A program made the translations under genes and the position numbers. Of a stretch of 64,000 bases of DNA, positions 18,085 to 27,356 are shown one piece after another. How positions within the stretch are numbered: position 1 is the first letter of the stretch; every line of letters begins with the position of its first letter. Under the pieces are notes generated by a model. The model saw only the letters and a list, made by a program, of their open reading frames with translations, was not told the DNA's origin and did no database searches. Source of the DNA: Rhizophagus prolifer (lineage: Eukaryota; Glomeromycota; Glomeromycetes; Glomerales; Glomeraceae); the NCBI GenBank assembly GCA_019425655.1, contig NQWY01033933.1:35137-99136 (forward strand). Direction: 5' to 3'.

Positions 18085-19440
18085 TTGACCAACGAATCTT
18101 CTACACTGCAACGAGGACTAAAAAATCGACATATCCAATTAATTGCTATGGGTGGAGCAATTGGTACCGGATTATTTTTAGGCTCGGCGCAAGTGATTCA
18201 ATCTGCGGGACCATCCATTATTTTAGGATATGCCATTGGCGGCTTAATCGCATTTTTGATTATGCGTCATTTGGGAGAAATGATTGTTGAAGAACCTGTT
18301 GCAGGATCGTTCAGCCATTTTGCTTATAAATATTGGGGGAAATTTCCCGGATTTTTAGCTGGATGGAATTATTGGATACTCTACGTTCTGGTCGCGATGA
18401 GCGAACTTACTGCGGTAGCCAAATATATTAATTATTGGTGGCCTCATATTCCAGCGTGGACGTCTGTCTTATTTTTCTTTGTCGTGATTACGGCAATTAA
18501 CCTAACAAACGTCAAATTTTATGGTGAGTCCGAATTCTGGCTCGCTATTATTAAAGTTGTTGCGGTTATCTCAATGATTATTTTTGGACTTTACTTGCTA
18601 TTTACAGCAGATGTAGGTTCAAGCATTTCATTTAGCAACCTTTGGACACATGGTGGATTCTTTCCAAATGGCTTTAGTGGCCTGTTCTACATGTTGGCTT
18701 TCTTGATGTTCGCCTTTGGTGGTATTGAACTGATTGGTATGGCTGCGGCAGAAGCAAAAGATCCGAAAAAAACCATTCCAAAAGCAATTAACCAAGTTGT
18801 TTTCCGTATCTTGATTTTCTATATCGGTTCATTGGCAATTTTACTTTCATTAGTGCCATGGAACCAATTAGATCTTGGCGGTCTCGATAAAAGTCCATTT
18901 GTTATGATCTTTAGTCAAATGGGTATTGGTTGGGCTGCACACTTACTTAACTTTATTATTTTAACCGCTGCCCTCTCTGTTTATAACAGCGGGATGTTTG
19001 CCAATAGCCGTATGCTTTACGGTTTAGCTCAACAAGGTAATGCGCCAAAAATCTTCAAGAAAGTAAATAAACAAGGTGTACCTGTACCAGCAGTTTTGTT
19101 GTCTGCATTACTTATTTTTGGCTGTGTTCTTTTAAATTACTTTGTACCTGAAGATGCTTTAAGCCACTTAATGTACATTGTAGTTGGCGCATTAGTATTG
19201 AACTGGGCGATGATCAGTATGACTCACCTTAAGTTTAAATCAGCAATGAAAAAACTCGGTCAAAAAACTCACTTCCCTGCACTTTGGGCACCATTTAGTA
19301 ACTATTTGGTTTTAGGTTTCATTGCTGTTGTACTCTACATTATGTGGAGCCAAGGCTTTAAAGAGTCTGTAATGATGATTCCGATCTGGATTGTTCTTAT
19401 GTTTATTTTGTTTAAAGTACTCAATGCTAAAGAACAATAA
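18085..19440 (+). CDS. aroP: Aromatic amino acid permease (AroP-like, AAT family)
   Basis: The 451-residue transporter has twelve membrane helices. RGLKNRHIQLIAMGGAIGTG and EEPVAGSFSHFAYKYWG near the N-terminus, and LTAALSVYNSGMFANSRMLY further on, closely resemble enterobacterial AroP/PheP. It probably imports Phe, Tyr and Trp with protons. The start is TTG at 18085. An in-frame stop lies two codons upstream, and the next ATG falls inside the first helix, so TTG is forced. GTGAAG upstream is a modest ribosome binding site. AroP and PheP specificity cannot be separated by eye. Confidence 0.86.
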   Translation: MTNESSTLQRGLKNRHIQLIAMGGAIGTGLFLGSAQVIQSAGPSIILGYAIGGLIAFLIMRHLGEMIVEEPVAGSFSHFAYKYWGKFPGFLAGWNYWILYVLVAMSELTAVAKYINYWWPHIPAWTSVLFFFVVITAINLTNVKFYGESEFWLAIIKVVAVISMIIFGLYLLFTADVGSSISFSNLWTHGGFFPNGFSGLFYMLAFLMFAFGGIELIGMAAAEAKDPKKTIPKAINQVVFRILIFYIGSLAILLSLVPWNQLDLGGLDKSPFVMIFSQMGIGWAAHLLNFIILTAALSVYNSGMFANSRMLYGLAQQGNAPKIFKKVNKQGVPVPAVLLSALLIFGCVLLNYFVPEDALSHLMYIVVGALVLNWAMISMTHLKFKSAMKKLGQKTHFPALWAPFSNYLVLGFIAVVLYIMWSQGFKESVMMIPIWIVLMFILFKVLNAKEQ

Positions 19441-19464
19441 TCTGAACATTTGTACTTAAAACAT

Positions 19465-19500
19465 GAAAAAAGCCATTGTCTCGACAATGGCTTTTTTATT
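19465..19500 (+). terminator. Intrinsic terminator after aroP
   Basis: AGCCATTGTC / GACAATGGCT stem with a T-run, 30 bases past the aroP stop. The flanking TAAAACATGAAAAAAGCCAT recurs at the hairpin near 22869. Confidence 0.85.
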
Positions 19501-19536
19501 TAAGGCTCTAAGATTAAAACCATATTTTAATGTCTT

Positions 19537-20316
19537 TTAGAGCCACTGTTTCGTATCATCAGCCACAGGTGTGCCATGAATAACATGCATAATCATTGCA
19601 TGCGCAATACTGCCTTTAAATGGAATTTCAGGTAATTGATCAAGTTTGAAAAATTGAGCATCACTCAGTTCTTTCTCCTGAATTTCAATTTCGCCCGCTT
19701 CATATTCAGCTTTAAAAGCCAACATTAAGTTACTCGGAAATGGCCATGGTTGACTCGCCAAATACTGAATATTCTTAATGTGCAATCCAACTTCTTCTAA
19801 TGTTTCACGTCGAACGGCATCTTCTAGTGTTTCCCCTACCTCGACAAAGCCAGCGATTAAACTGTACATCTGGGTTGTATTTCTGGCATTTTTAGCCAGC
19901 AAAATTTCGTTCTCTCCACGTGTAATAATAGTAATTACACAAGGATTAACTCTAGGATATTGACTAAAATTACATGCAGGACAAGTCATAGAATATTCAG
20001 TCTTATGCTGCTGGGTTTTATGCCCACAACGACTACAAAACTGATGATTACGACGCCACTCTAGTAACTGAAAAGCACGACTCGCCTGTTCAAACTGCGG
20101 TTTAGTCCAATACTGTAAGAGTTGGCGAATAGGTATGAACTGATATCCATTTGGTATAGGTTCACCTTCTTGGAAATCTCTTGCTATTACTTGAGGGTCT
20201 GCTTGTATATGTAAATCATGTTCCTGCTGTTGAAGGCAAGGCAAATTAAAATTCGCATCAACCAAAAGTTGTTGTTGCTGAAAAATATAAGCAATAGGAA
20301 GGTTGTTAGTATCCAT
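19537..20316 (-). CDS. nudC: NAD(+)/NADH diphosphatase (Nudix)
   Basis: NudC hydrolyses NAD(H) and removes NAD caps from RNA in E. coli. The 259-residue protein has a zinc ribbon, CSRCGHKTQQH followed by CPAC, at about residues 95-118. The Nudix box GFVEVGETLEDAVRRETLEE follows near residue 157. The NudC-specific SQPWPFPSNLMLAF lies about 15 residues after the box. Length matches the family. It stands alone, convergent with aroP. Domain order and the SQPWPFPxS motif make this more specific than a generic Nudix call. Confidence 0.93.
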   Translation of the reverse strand: MDTNNLPIAYIFQQQQLLVDANFNLPCLQQQEHDLHIQADPQVIARDFQEGEPIPNGYQFIPIRQLLQYWTKPQFEQASRAFQLLEWRRNHQFCSRCGHKTQQHKTEYSMTCPACNFSQYPRVNPCVITIITRGENEILLAKNARNTTQMYSLIAGFVEVGETLEDAVRRETLEEVGLHIKNIQYLASQPWPFPSNLMLAFKAEYEAGEIEIQEKELSDAQFFKLDQLPEIPFKGSIAHAMIMHVIHGTPVADDTKQWL

Positions 20317-20604
20317 TTATATACTCGAGTGAAGAACCTTTCGACGGCCTCTATAGCTCCTTCAAAAGGATCAGACTTAAAACATATTTTTCAAAAATCT
20401 TACGCATACTAACAAACATCTTCAATTTATTTAATTTGTATCTTTTTGATTAAAATCACATTTTATTCACATATGCTATGCTTTTAAGTTATATCTATGA
20501 CTTTATAGCTAACTGACCACTGATGAACTTAGAAGCACTGCTTCACATAAAATTGATCTCTGAAAATTTAGACTAGTTTTAGTTCCATCTCATGAAGCAA
20601 AAAT

Positions 20605-22128
20605 ATGCGATTTGGTTTAATTCTGGGTGATCAATTAAATCACCAACTCGCAACGCTCAAGTATTTAAACCAAAATGAAGACATTATTTTGATGGCTGAA
20701 GTACTTGAGGAAACATCTTATGTTGCTCATCATCCACAAAAAATAGCTCTGATTTTTAGTGCAATGCGACACTTTGCAAAAGAATTAAAAGCACAGGGCT
20801 GGAAAATCCGTTATCACACATTTAAGCGCGAAAGTCATATAAAAAAGTTAGTCGACTTTATTGCTTTGCAGGAGCAACACTTCTCGGCAAATACTCTCGT
20901 CGTTACCCAATGTGGTGAGTATCGCTTACAACATGAAATCGATACTTCATGGTCTAACTCACTAAAACTACCTGTTATTTGTTTAGAAGATGATCGTTTC
21001 TTTTGTACCGTAGAACAATTCAAGCAATGGGCAAACAAATATAAAACGCTAAGGATGGAATACTTTTACCGAGAAATGCGCAAGCAAACTCACTATTTAA
21101 TGCATGACCAACAACCTGTAGGTGGACAATGGAACTTTGATCAAGCCAATCGAAAAGCGTGGTCAGGCAATCCACCTTTGCCACCAAAATTAACCTTTGA
21201 GCATGATCAAATTGATATAGATGTTATTCAACTGGTCAAGAAAGAATTTTCTCAACATATCGGCAATCTCAATTCCTTTCAATGGGCAACAACCCGTCAA
21301 AATGCCTTACTTGCTTTAGACCATTTTATTTCTAACAACCTACCCCACTTTGGCGATTATCAAGATGCCATGGTTTATGGTTCAGATTTTATGTTTCATA
21401 GTCTGCTCTCGCCTTATTTAAATTGTGGATTGTTATTGCCACAAGAAGTGTGCGACGCTGCTCAAACAGCCTATTACAACGGACAGGCCCCCTTAAATGC
21501 AGTAGAAGGATTTATTCGTCAGATATTAGGATGGCGGGAATATGTACGTGGAATCTATTGGTTATCTATGCCTAACTATAGCGATCAAAATACCCTTCAT
21601 GCCACCACGCCGCTGCCACAATATTACTGGACAGGTGATACAAAAATGGCATGTATGGCCGAGTGTTTCAGAAATACCTTTGAACATGGCTATGCTCACC
21701 ATATTCAGCGTTTAATGATTACAGGCAACTTTGCGCTTTTAGCTGGTGTAAATCCATCTGAAATTTGCGAATGGTATTTAGCAGTCTATGTAGATGCTTA
21801 TGAATGGGTCGAATTACCGAATACATTAGGCATGGCCATGTATGCAGATGGTGGCATCATGGCAAGTAAACCCTATGCTGCATCAGGTAATTACATACAT
21901 AAAATGTCAAATTACTGTCAGCACTGTACATATAACGTCAAAACCAAAACTGAACCAGACAGTTGCCCATTTAACAGCTTGTATTGGTATTTTATGAGCC
22001 AGCATGAGGCCATATTTCGTCAAAATCCCAGAATGGCGATGGTCTATAAAAACCTTGATCGTATGAAAGATAAAGCTTCTGTCATGCAGCATGCAAAGTT
22101 ACTTATTCATCAACTTGATGAGCTTTAA
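20605..22128 (+). CDS. Cryptochrome/photolyase, iron-sulfur bacterial type
   Basis: This 507-residue protein belongs to the PhrB/CryB-like FeS bacterial cryptochrome and (6-4) photolyase group (FeS-BCP, formerly DUF523/COG3046). The N-terminal Rossmann-like antenna domain starts [16 protein letters not shown]. The C-terminal FAD-binding helical domain contains [31 protein letters not shown] and [16 protein letters not shown]. The cysteines near 350 and at CQHCTYN plus DSCPFN near 437-455 are the expected cluster ligands. It likely repairs UV photoproducts or senses light. A DUF2256 gene follows four bases later, and a TIGR03643 gene converges on it. Confidence 0.9.
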   Translation: MRFGLILGDQLNHQLATLKYLNQNEDIILMAEVLEETSYVAHHPQKIALIFSAMRHFAKELKAQGWKIRYHTFKRESHIKKLVDFIALQEQHFSANTLVVTQCGEYRLQHEIDTSWSNSLKLPVICLEDDRFFCTVEQFKQWANKYKTLRMEYFYREMRKQTHYLMHDQQPVGGQWNFDQANRKAWSGNPPLPPKLTFEHDQIDIDVIQLVKKEFSQHIGNLNSFQWATTRQNALLALDHFISNNLPHFGDYQDAMVYGSDFMFHSLLSPYLNCGLLLPQEVCDAAQTAYYNGQAPLNAVEGFIRQILGWREYVRGIYWLSMPNYSDQNTLHATTPLPQYYWTGDTKMACMAECFRNTFEHGYAHHIQRLMITGNFALLAGVNPSEICEWYLAVYVDAYEWVELPNTLGMAMYADGGIMASKPYAASGNYIHKMSNYCQHCTYNVKTKTEPDSCPFNSLYWYFMSQHEAIFRQNPRMAMVYKNLDRMKDKASVMQHAKLLIHQLDEL

Positions 22129-22132
22129 GATC

Positions 22133-22273
22133 ATGAAAAAACAGCATCTACCCCAGAAAATATGTGTCTATTGTCAACGCCCTTTTGACTGGCGAAAGAA
22201 ATGGGAGCGTTGCTGGGAAGAAGTAAAATATTGCTCTGAAAGATGTAAACGACAAGCCCGCTCAAATAAGTAA
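22133..22273 (+). CDS. Small DUF2256 zinc-binding protein
   Basis: A 46-residue basic protein with four cysteines in the order CVYC ... C ... C and the run [16 protein letters not shown], typical of DUF2256. The frame also extends upstream to 22091 inside the photolyase gene. The ATG at 22133, four bases after the photolyase stop, gives the family's normal length. DUF2256 genes commonly accompany FeS-type photolyases, but their role is not established. The Cys pattern suggests a metal site. Co-transcription with the photolyase is very likely. Confidence 0.8.
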   Translation: MKKQHLPQKICVYCQRPFDWRKKWERCWEEVKYCSERCKRQARSNK

Positions 22274-22293
22274 ATATTTCACGCGATTGTTTT

Positions 22294-22330
22294 AACTGAT
22301 TCAACACTACTCTTCATTGTTGAATCAGTT
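22294..22330. terminator. Terminator hairpin between the DUF2256 and TIGR03643 genes
   Basis: AACTGATTCAACA / TGTTGAATCAGTT is a perfect 13-base stem with an 11-base loop, placed between the ends of two convergent genes. The T-run is poor on the plus strand. Confidence 0.6.
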
Positions 22331-22358
22331 GTCTTTCAATTGATTATATTTGATGGTC

Positions 22359-22613
22359 TTAAGCATATTTATACTGACGAGAACAGTAAGCTCTTTCAAC
22401 TTCTGGTGAACGTAATTGCTGATGCTTGGTTTTACGCCCTGCCATACGCTTGCGCCAGAGTTTAAAACTGCTCGATTTTAAGTTGTATCTCATTAAACGA
22501 ATAACTTCACTTTCACCTAAGCCATACTCTCGCTCAATTGCTTCAAATGGGGTTCGATCTTCCCATGCCATTTCAATAATTCTAGATAAGTCCTGTTCAT
22601 CAATTTTTTTCAT
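22359..22613 (-). CDS. Small TIGR03643-type protein
   Basis: An 84-residue basic protein. Residues 8-45 (LSRIIEMAWEDRTPFEAIER then EYGLGESEVIRLMR) look like a helix-turn-helix. A Lys/Arg-rich tail follows, with SSSFKLWRKRMAGRKTKH. This matches the TIGR03643 family of unknown function, which is often found near FeS-type photolyases. I use ATG 22613 because AAGGGC precedes it at a good distance. The longer frame to 22685 lacks that. It is convergent with photolyase-DUF2256 rather than in the same operon. The fold hints at DNA binding, unproven. Confidence 0.78.
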   Translation of the reverse strand: MKKIDEQDLSRIIEMAWEDRTPFEAIEREYGLGESEVIRLMRYNLKSSSFKLWRKRMAGRKTKHQQLRSPEVERAYCSRQYKYA

Positions 22614-22932
22614 GTTATGCCCTTTTAAATTATGCTGTAACCAAATCTGATTCTTTAACAAACAACCTTTCTGAAATAGCTTCACTTACCCGATTGCTTG
22701 CCTTGAATGTTTTCGTGTTTTGCTTCAGATCATAGAAAGGCAAACATGAATTTTTTGTGATTTTTTAGCTTTATAAACTCTATTTTTTATATAAGACATA
22801 CACAGTTCTAAAACCTTTGAGTGGTTTAACTTTTTATTAACCACTATGGCAAAATTTTTAATACCTAAAACATGAAAAAAGCCATTGCCTTGGCAATAGC
22901 TTTTTCGTTTTCGTTTATAATCATTAAATTAT
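22614..22932. other. Noncoding stretch before tRNA-Arg
   Basis: A 319-base AT-rich gap. It holds the TIGR03643 gene promoter on one side, an isolated terminator-like hairpin at 22869-22905, and the tRNA promoter region. No coding frame is supported. Confidence 0.5.
22869..22905 (+). terminator. Isolated terminator-like hairpin upstream of tRNA-Arg
   Basis: GCCATTGCC / GGCAATAGC stem followed by a T-rich tail. Nothing is coded on the plus strand for about 600 bases upstream. It shares TAAAACATGAAAAAAGCCAT with the aroP terminator. It might end an unseen transcript. Confidence 0.5.
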
Positions 22933-23005
22933 GCGCCCTTAGCTTAACTGGATAGAGCAGTTGCCTCCTAAGCGACCGACGTGGGTTCGAGTCCCGCAGG
23001 GCGCA
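22933..23005 (+). tRNA. tRNA-Arg, anticodon CCT
   Basis: The cloverleaf is complete. Acceptor arms are GCGCCCT (22933-22939) and AGGGCGC (22998-23004), with discriminator A. The D-arm is GCTT/GAGC. The anticodon stem is GTTGC/GCGAC with loop CTCCTAA, so the anticodon is CCT and reads AGG. The T-arm is GTGGG/CCCGC with loop TTCGAGT. No CCA is encoded. The hchA gene ends 14 bases downstream on the opposite strand. Confidence 0.95.
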
Positions 23006-23018
23006 CATATTGAATCAC

Positions 23019-23894
23019 TTAATCCTTCACTTCAGCCAGCAATGTTTCGGCTGCAAGTTTTCCTAAATTATTAGAAGCAAGCGGACTATCGCCTGTTAAT
23101 AATTTACGATCTCTATGACATTGTCCTGTAATGCCAGTGTTCAAAATCTTCATACCGAGTTTTTCAAGGTTCTCACCGACTAACCACGGTAAAGCTCCCG
23201 GCATATAACCGATATCAATATTTGCCCCCTTATCTAAGGAATCAGGGAATACACAAATTTGATAATCTTTAAAAATGTAATTCTCAGGTTGTTCATCTAC
23301 TGCCGCAGCCAATAACGAAGCTGGACCATGACATAAAGTAATAATAAATTTATCTTGTTCAACTGCCCATTTCAGAACTTTTTTGACATCCAAGCTATGT
23401 GGAATCTTAGCTAAAACACCATGCCCACCTGGAATAAATACAGCTGCGTATGGTGAGTTTTTCCCCACTGCATTTTCTAAAATATCGGCAAGTTTTAGCG
23501 GATTTTTTAATTTATCTGCATATTTATGAAAAGTATCTAATACCACCTGCTCTTGCTTTGGCATTGCCCACATTTCAAGTTTGGCTGGATTACCGGAAAG
23601 TGTCGCAACGTCAATTTCAAAACCAGCATTATCTAAATGAAACATCGGCAAAAGCATTTCTACTGGATGGTTTCCGGTAGAAAAGAACTTACCGTTTTGC
23701 ATCTGGATATAACGCTCATCGGTTGCAATCATTAAGACCTTTTTATTACCTGTATACGGCGTTGGGTAAGTCGTACCGTCGTAATCTGTTTTAGGCGAAG
23801 TATATTGGCTCAGTGAGTATGGTGATGGGAAGAATGCATTATCTTCTGCCAAATCTGGAGTCGGATTTTTATCATTTGATGCTGGGGTATTCAT
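23019..23894 (-). CDS. hchA: Protein/nucleic acid deglycase HchA (Hsp31, glyoxalase III)
   Basis: The 291-residue protein belongs to the HchA branch of the DJ-1/PfpI superfamily, which detoxifies methylglyoxal and acts as a holding chaperone. [12 protein letters not shown], then [13 protein letters not shown] with the nucleophilic Cys, and [11 protein letters not shown] are characteristic. I chose ATG 23894 (MNTPASND) because AAGGA lies eight bases upstream. The ATG at 23903 sits on that ribosome site. It lies in a minus-strand group downstream of a quinone oxidoreductase and an AraC regulator, which together suggest electrophile defence. Confidence 0.92.
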   Translation of the reverse strand: MNTPASNDKNPTPDLAEDNAFFPSPYSLSQYTSPKTDYDGTTYPTPYTGNKKVLMIATDERYIQMQNGKFFSTGNHPVEMLLPMFHLDNAGFEIDVATLSGNPAKLEMWAMPKQEQVVLDTFHKYADKLKNPLKLADILENAVGKNSPYAAVFIPGGHGVLAKIPHSLDVKKVLKWAVEQDKFIITLCHGPASLLAAAVDEQPENYIFKDYQICVFPDSLDKGANIDIGYMPGALPWLVGENLEKLGMKILNTGITGQCHRDRKLLTGDSPLASNNLGKLAAETLLAEVKD

Positions 23895-24095
23895 TGTTAC
23901 CATCCTTTAGAATTGAAGAACGAAATAACAGCTTTAAGCCAGTTATTATTTCTTAGTACATGTATATTTAGATCAACAAACTGGTGCAACACGCCAATAG
24001 AATTTGGCAATTTTTATATAGAAATAGGCACAATTAATAATTATAAATTTCAGTTTAGGCAAACATGACGTTCACCTAAACTATCACAGATTAAA

Positions 24096-25094
24096 TTAAG
24101 TATTAATCTCTAAAACGATCTTTCCAATATGGTCACCTTGTTCCATACATGCATGGGCACTTTGTACATCTGAAAAATCATAAGTTTTATAGATTTGCGG
24201 TAAGCACTTGCCTTGCGCTAATAACGGCCACACATGTTCATGTAATGACTGAGCAATCTGGGCTTTTTCTTGGCTATTACGTGCTCGCATAGTTGAGCCA
24301 GTAATAGTTGCACGTTTTAAAATCAGTTTCTGCAAATCAAATTCTTTTGCAATTCGACCGCCCATAAAACCAATAATCACAAGTCGACCATCACGTTTTA
24401 ATAGATTTAAGTTTTTCGAGAAATATGAACCACCCACAATATCCAAAATCACATCAACACCTTGGTCTTGGGTGTGTTTCAAAATTTCTTGCTCAAAATC
24501 TTGGGTTTTATAGTTAATTGCAGTCGTTAAGTTAGAGAGTGCTGCAACTTTATCTTCACTTCCAACTGTAGCAAAAGTTTTAATCCCTAAAGCATGGCAA
24601 ATCGCTAAAGCTGTGGTCCCAATACCACTTGCACCACCATGAATCAGTGATGTTTCATTTTCTTTTAAACGGCCGATATCAAACAGGTTTGTCCAAACTG
24701 TAAAGAATGTTTCCGGAATCGCAGCAGCTTGTGTAAATGTTAGATTTTCAGGTATTGGCAATACTTGCGTTGCAGTTACCGCACAGTATTCTGCATAACC
24801 ACCACCGTTGGTTAAAGCACAAACCTTGTCTCCAACTTTGAACTGTTGCACCTGTTCACCTACAGCAACCACGACCCCAGCGACTTCAAGACCCGGAATT
24901 TGCGTAACACCTTTAGGCATTGGGTATAAACCCATACGCTGCAATACGTCTGGACGGTTAATTCCAGCAGCTTTTACCTCAATTAACACTTCATCTGCTT
25001 GAGGTACTGGAACATCTGAATCTTGAAGTTTTAAGACCTCAGGTCCGCCAGGAACCGTAATTTCAACAATTTTCATGGTTGTTGGAAGACTCAT
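24096..25094 (-). CDS. NAD(P)H:quinone oxidoreductase, zinc-free MDR family
   Basis: The 332-residue medium-chain dehydrogenase/reductase has the QOR/PIG3 layout. The N-terminal GroES-like domain contains AAGINRPDVLQRMGLYPMP and PGLEVAGVVVAVG. The NADPH-binding Rossmann domain contains LIHGGASGIGTTALAICHALG near residue 145 and VDVILDIVGGSYF. Catalytic zinc Cys ligands are missing, as expected for quinone reductases. GGAGCATATCA before the ATG is a strong ribosome binding site. It lies 46 bases after an AraC gene on the same strand. It probably reduces quinones or reactive enones. Confidence 0.9.
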   Translation of the reverse strand: MSLPTTMKIVEITVPGGPEVLKLQDSDVPVPQADEVLIEVKAAGINRPDVLQRMGLYPMPKGVTQIPGLEVAGVVVAVGEQVQQFKVGDKVCALTNGGGYAEYCAVTATQVLPIPENLTFTQAAAIPETFFTVWTNLFDIGRLKENETSLIHGGASGIGTTALAICHALGIKTFATVGSEDKVAALSNLTTAINYKTQDFEQEILKHTQDQGVDVILDIVGGSYFSKNLNLLKRDGRLVIIGFMGGRIAKEFDLQKLILKRATITGSTMRARNSQEKAQIAQSLHEHVWPLLAQGKCLPQIYKTYDFSDVQSAHACMEQGDHIGKIVLEINT

Positions 25095-25140
25095 TGATAT
25101 GCTCCATATTTGGTTTATATTTTAAATGTATTGATTTACT

Positions 25141-26034
25141 TTAATTCATTGAAGATTTAGGTGGAACTCCAAACAGCCGTTTGAACTCTCGACTAAACTG
25201 TGAAGCACTTACATACCCAACCTGATAGGCGGCTTCAGCAACACCCATTTGATTATTTAAGATTAAATCACGTGCCTTATGTAATCGAGTAATTTTGATG
25301 TACTGTAATGGAGAATAGTTGGTGACTTTCTTAAACGCTTGATGAAAAAGAGAGACACTCATTCCTGCTTGTTTAGCAAGTTCCTGAACCGTTAAATTGT
25401 GATAATAATCTCTTTGAATAATTCCACAAATTGTATAAATCACACTATTTCGACTTATCATAGCCGAAAGATTTTCGATTAAATCACGACTACCTGCCTG
25501 CAAAACCCGATAAATGAGTTCTCGTTTTATCTGTTCTCCCAATATCGCAGTATCTTGTTTAGAACGAAGTAAATTCAACAAGCGTAAAGCAACCTCAGAT
25601 ATTACCGTGTTCATGTCTATAATATTTAAACCACAACTGAGCTTTATATCTCTTTTTTCAAGCTCATCTATAGATGGCTGCTGCTCTTTATCCATTTTAG
25701 TGGCTAAATCAGCCATCATTTGCGTTTCAAACTTAATCGCAATTGCCAGCATCGGTTCATTTTCAACCAACGTATCGCAGTCAAAAGGTATAGCGATCGA
25801 GATGAGTAAACACTGGCCTTGTTGAAACTGAAAAGTATCTTTCCCGATATAACCACGCTTTACGCCTTGTATGACTAAAACAATTGAAGGCTCTTGTAAT
25901 ACAGCAACAGGTTGTGTGGAATGATCTACCCTCATAAGAGTGATATTTGAAATATAGGTAGGATATAACCCTTCTTGAGGAGCCAAATATAAAAAAGCCT
26001 CTACCAATCTTTTCATCAAATCATTCTGTTGCAT
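25141..26034 (-). CDS. AraC family regulator (AraC_N type, YqhC-like)
   Basis: The 297-residue protein has an N-terminal cupin-like domain of the AraC_N type, around PSIVLVIQGVKRGYIGKDTF near residue 48. A C-terminal AraC double helix-turn-helix fills about 195-295, with LAKQAGMSVSLFHQAFKK and VGYVSASQFSREFKRLFGV. E. coli YqhC, of the same type, activates aldehyde reductase genes. The quinone oxidoreductase lies immediately downstream on the same strand, with hchA beyond it, so an electrophile-responsive role is plausible but inferred. Confidence 0.88.
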   Translation of the reverse strand: MQQNDLMKRLVEAFLYLAPQEGLYPTYISNITLMRVDHSTQPVAVLQEPSIVLVIQGVKRGYIGKDTFQFQQGQCLLISIAIPFDCDTLVENEPMLAIAIKFETQMMADLATKMDKEQQPSIDELEKRDIKLSCGLNIIDMNTVISEVALRLLNLLRSKQDTAILGEQIKRELIYRVLQAGSRDLIENLSAMISRNSVIYTICGIIQRDYYHNLTVQELAKQAGMSVSLFHQAFKKVTNYSPLQYIKITRLHKARDLILNNQMGVAEAAYQVGYVSASQFSREFKRLFGVPPKSSMN

Positions 26035-26148
26035 TGCTTTATTTTTTACAGGCTATTTAAGATTTACTATATCAATCAAACTAAAAGGGAAAAGTATTTC
26101 TTGGTAGTACTTTGTATAAATAAGCAAGTTAAAGCTATTTTTAGGCAT

Positions 26149-26179
26149 AAAAAAAACCTAGAAGATTCTAGGTTTTTTC
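26149..26179 (-). terminator. Intrinsic terminator after uppP
   Basis: AACCTAGAA / TTCTAGGTT stem with an A-run on the plus strand (T-run on the minus strand), 15 bases past the uppP stop. Confidence 0.85.
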
Positions 26180-26193
26180 ACTTAGTCTGACTA

Positions 26194-27015
26194 TTAAGCA
26201 GATAAGTTAAAGAACATAGATGCAATCAGAATAATTACACCAAGCACAATACGGTACCAAGCAAATACGCGTAGCGTATGGCGTTCAACAAAAAGTACCA
26301 GTGCCTTTACTACAAATAAAGCTGCAATAAATGCTGCAACAAAACCAACACCAATATTAATCATATTGTCTGAGGTCAACACATCAGCATTTTTAATTAA
26401 GTCAAATGTCGCTGCACCTAACATGGTTGGCATCGCAAGGAAGAACGAAAATTCTGTCGCAGCTTTACGAGATAAACCTGCAAACATACCACCAACAATT
26501 GTCGCACCTGAACGAGAAGTTCCCGGAATCATCGCAACACATTGAGCAAGACCAACTAAAAGTGCCTGCTTAAACGTGATTTTTGTTGCGTCTAATGTTT
26601 TATGCTCAAACTGTTTAGATTCAACCCAGAAAATAATCAGCGCGCCAACAATTAAGGCTATCGCAACTACAATTGGACTAAACAAGACACTTTTAATAAA
26701 ATCGACAGCTAAAACACCAATAATCACTGCTGGGAAAAAAGCAATTAATACACTAAAAGCAAAATGACGCGACTCTACATCGCCACTAAAGAAGCCTTTA
26801 ATCAAGTTAATAATTTTTTGTCGATATAACCAGCACACTGCCAAAATAGCACCTAACTGGATCACTACTTCGAATACACGACCACCATCTGAATGGAAAT
26901 CGATAATATGACCAAATAAAATCAAATGGCCAGTACTGGAAATTGGTAAAAATTCAGTTAAACCTTCAACAAATCCTAGAAATAGTGCTTTTATAACTTC
27001 AAAATTTTCCATCAC
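26194..27015 (-). CDS. uppP: Undecaprenyl-diphosphatase UppP (BacA)
   Basis: UppP dephosphorylates undecaprenyl diphosphate to recycle the lipid carrier for cell wall and surface polysaccharide synthesis. Loss or inhibition affects bacitracin sensitivity. The 273-residue membrane protein has about eight helices. The BacA motifs are present: [20 protein letters not shown] near residue 13 and [16 protein letters not shown] near residue 161. A second Met three bases inside the frame (27012) is an equally good start. It is divergent from the PaaX-like regulator with 341 bases between them. Confidence 0.95.
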   Translation of the reverse strand: MMENFEVIKALFLGFVEGLTEFLPISSTGHLILFGHIIDFHSDGGRVFEVVIQLGAILAVCWLYRQKIINLIKGFFSGDVESRHFAFSVLIAFFPAVIIGVLAVDFIKSVLFSPIVVAIALIVGALIIFWVESKQFEHKTLDATKITFKQALLVGLAQCVAMIPGTSRSGATIVGGMFAGLSRKAATEFSFFLAMPTMLGAATFDLIKNADVLTSDNMINIGVGFVAAFIAALFVVKALVLFVERHTLRVFAWYRIVLGVIILIASMFFNLSA

Positions 27016-27356
27016 TTGCTCAAAAAGTTAATCACTAGAAAGGTCTAAAAAGTTGTTTTATATCATGGATAAACCAATACTTTGGCCTAATTCATGTTCA
27101 ATATCAGATCATTTCTAGCATTTTGGTTATTGCCTTTAATTAAAGGCCGATTATTTAAAGTGCAATAATGTATCACATCATTATGACAAACTTAGGTTAA
27201 CTATCGTAAAAAGATAAAATCTAATCAAAAACAAATCGTCTTCTAGTTATAAATAAAAGCTCTTATGCTCAAGCAGGCCAAGAAACCATCTTAAAACATC
27301 AAATAAACATGATATTATTTCAAGCATATGTCATTTATATTTAAAATTTAAACAAA
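27016..27356. other. Noncoding stretch between uppP and the PaaX-like gene
   Basis: A 341-base gap between divergent genes. It contains a perfect 16-base palindrome, GCCTTTAATTAAAGGC, at 27132-27147. The remainder is AT-rich, with no supported ORF. Confidence 0.5.
27132..27147. repeat. Perfect 16-base palindrome
   Basis: GCCTTTAATTAAAGGC is fully self-complementary. It lies about 117 bases upstream of uppP and 210 bases upstream of the PaaX-like gene, a suitable place for an operator. I recognise no matching regulator motif. Confidence 0.5.

Noticed and set aside
22933-23005. tRNA-Arg as a genomic island attachment site
   Set aside because: No integrase, no repeated tRNA 3' end and no foreign-looking genes are seen on either side.
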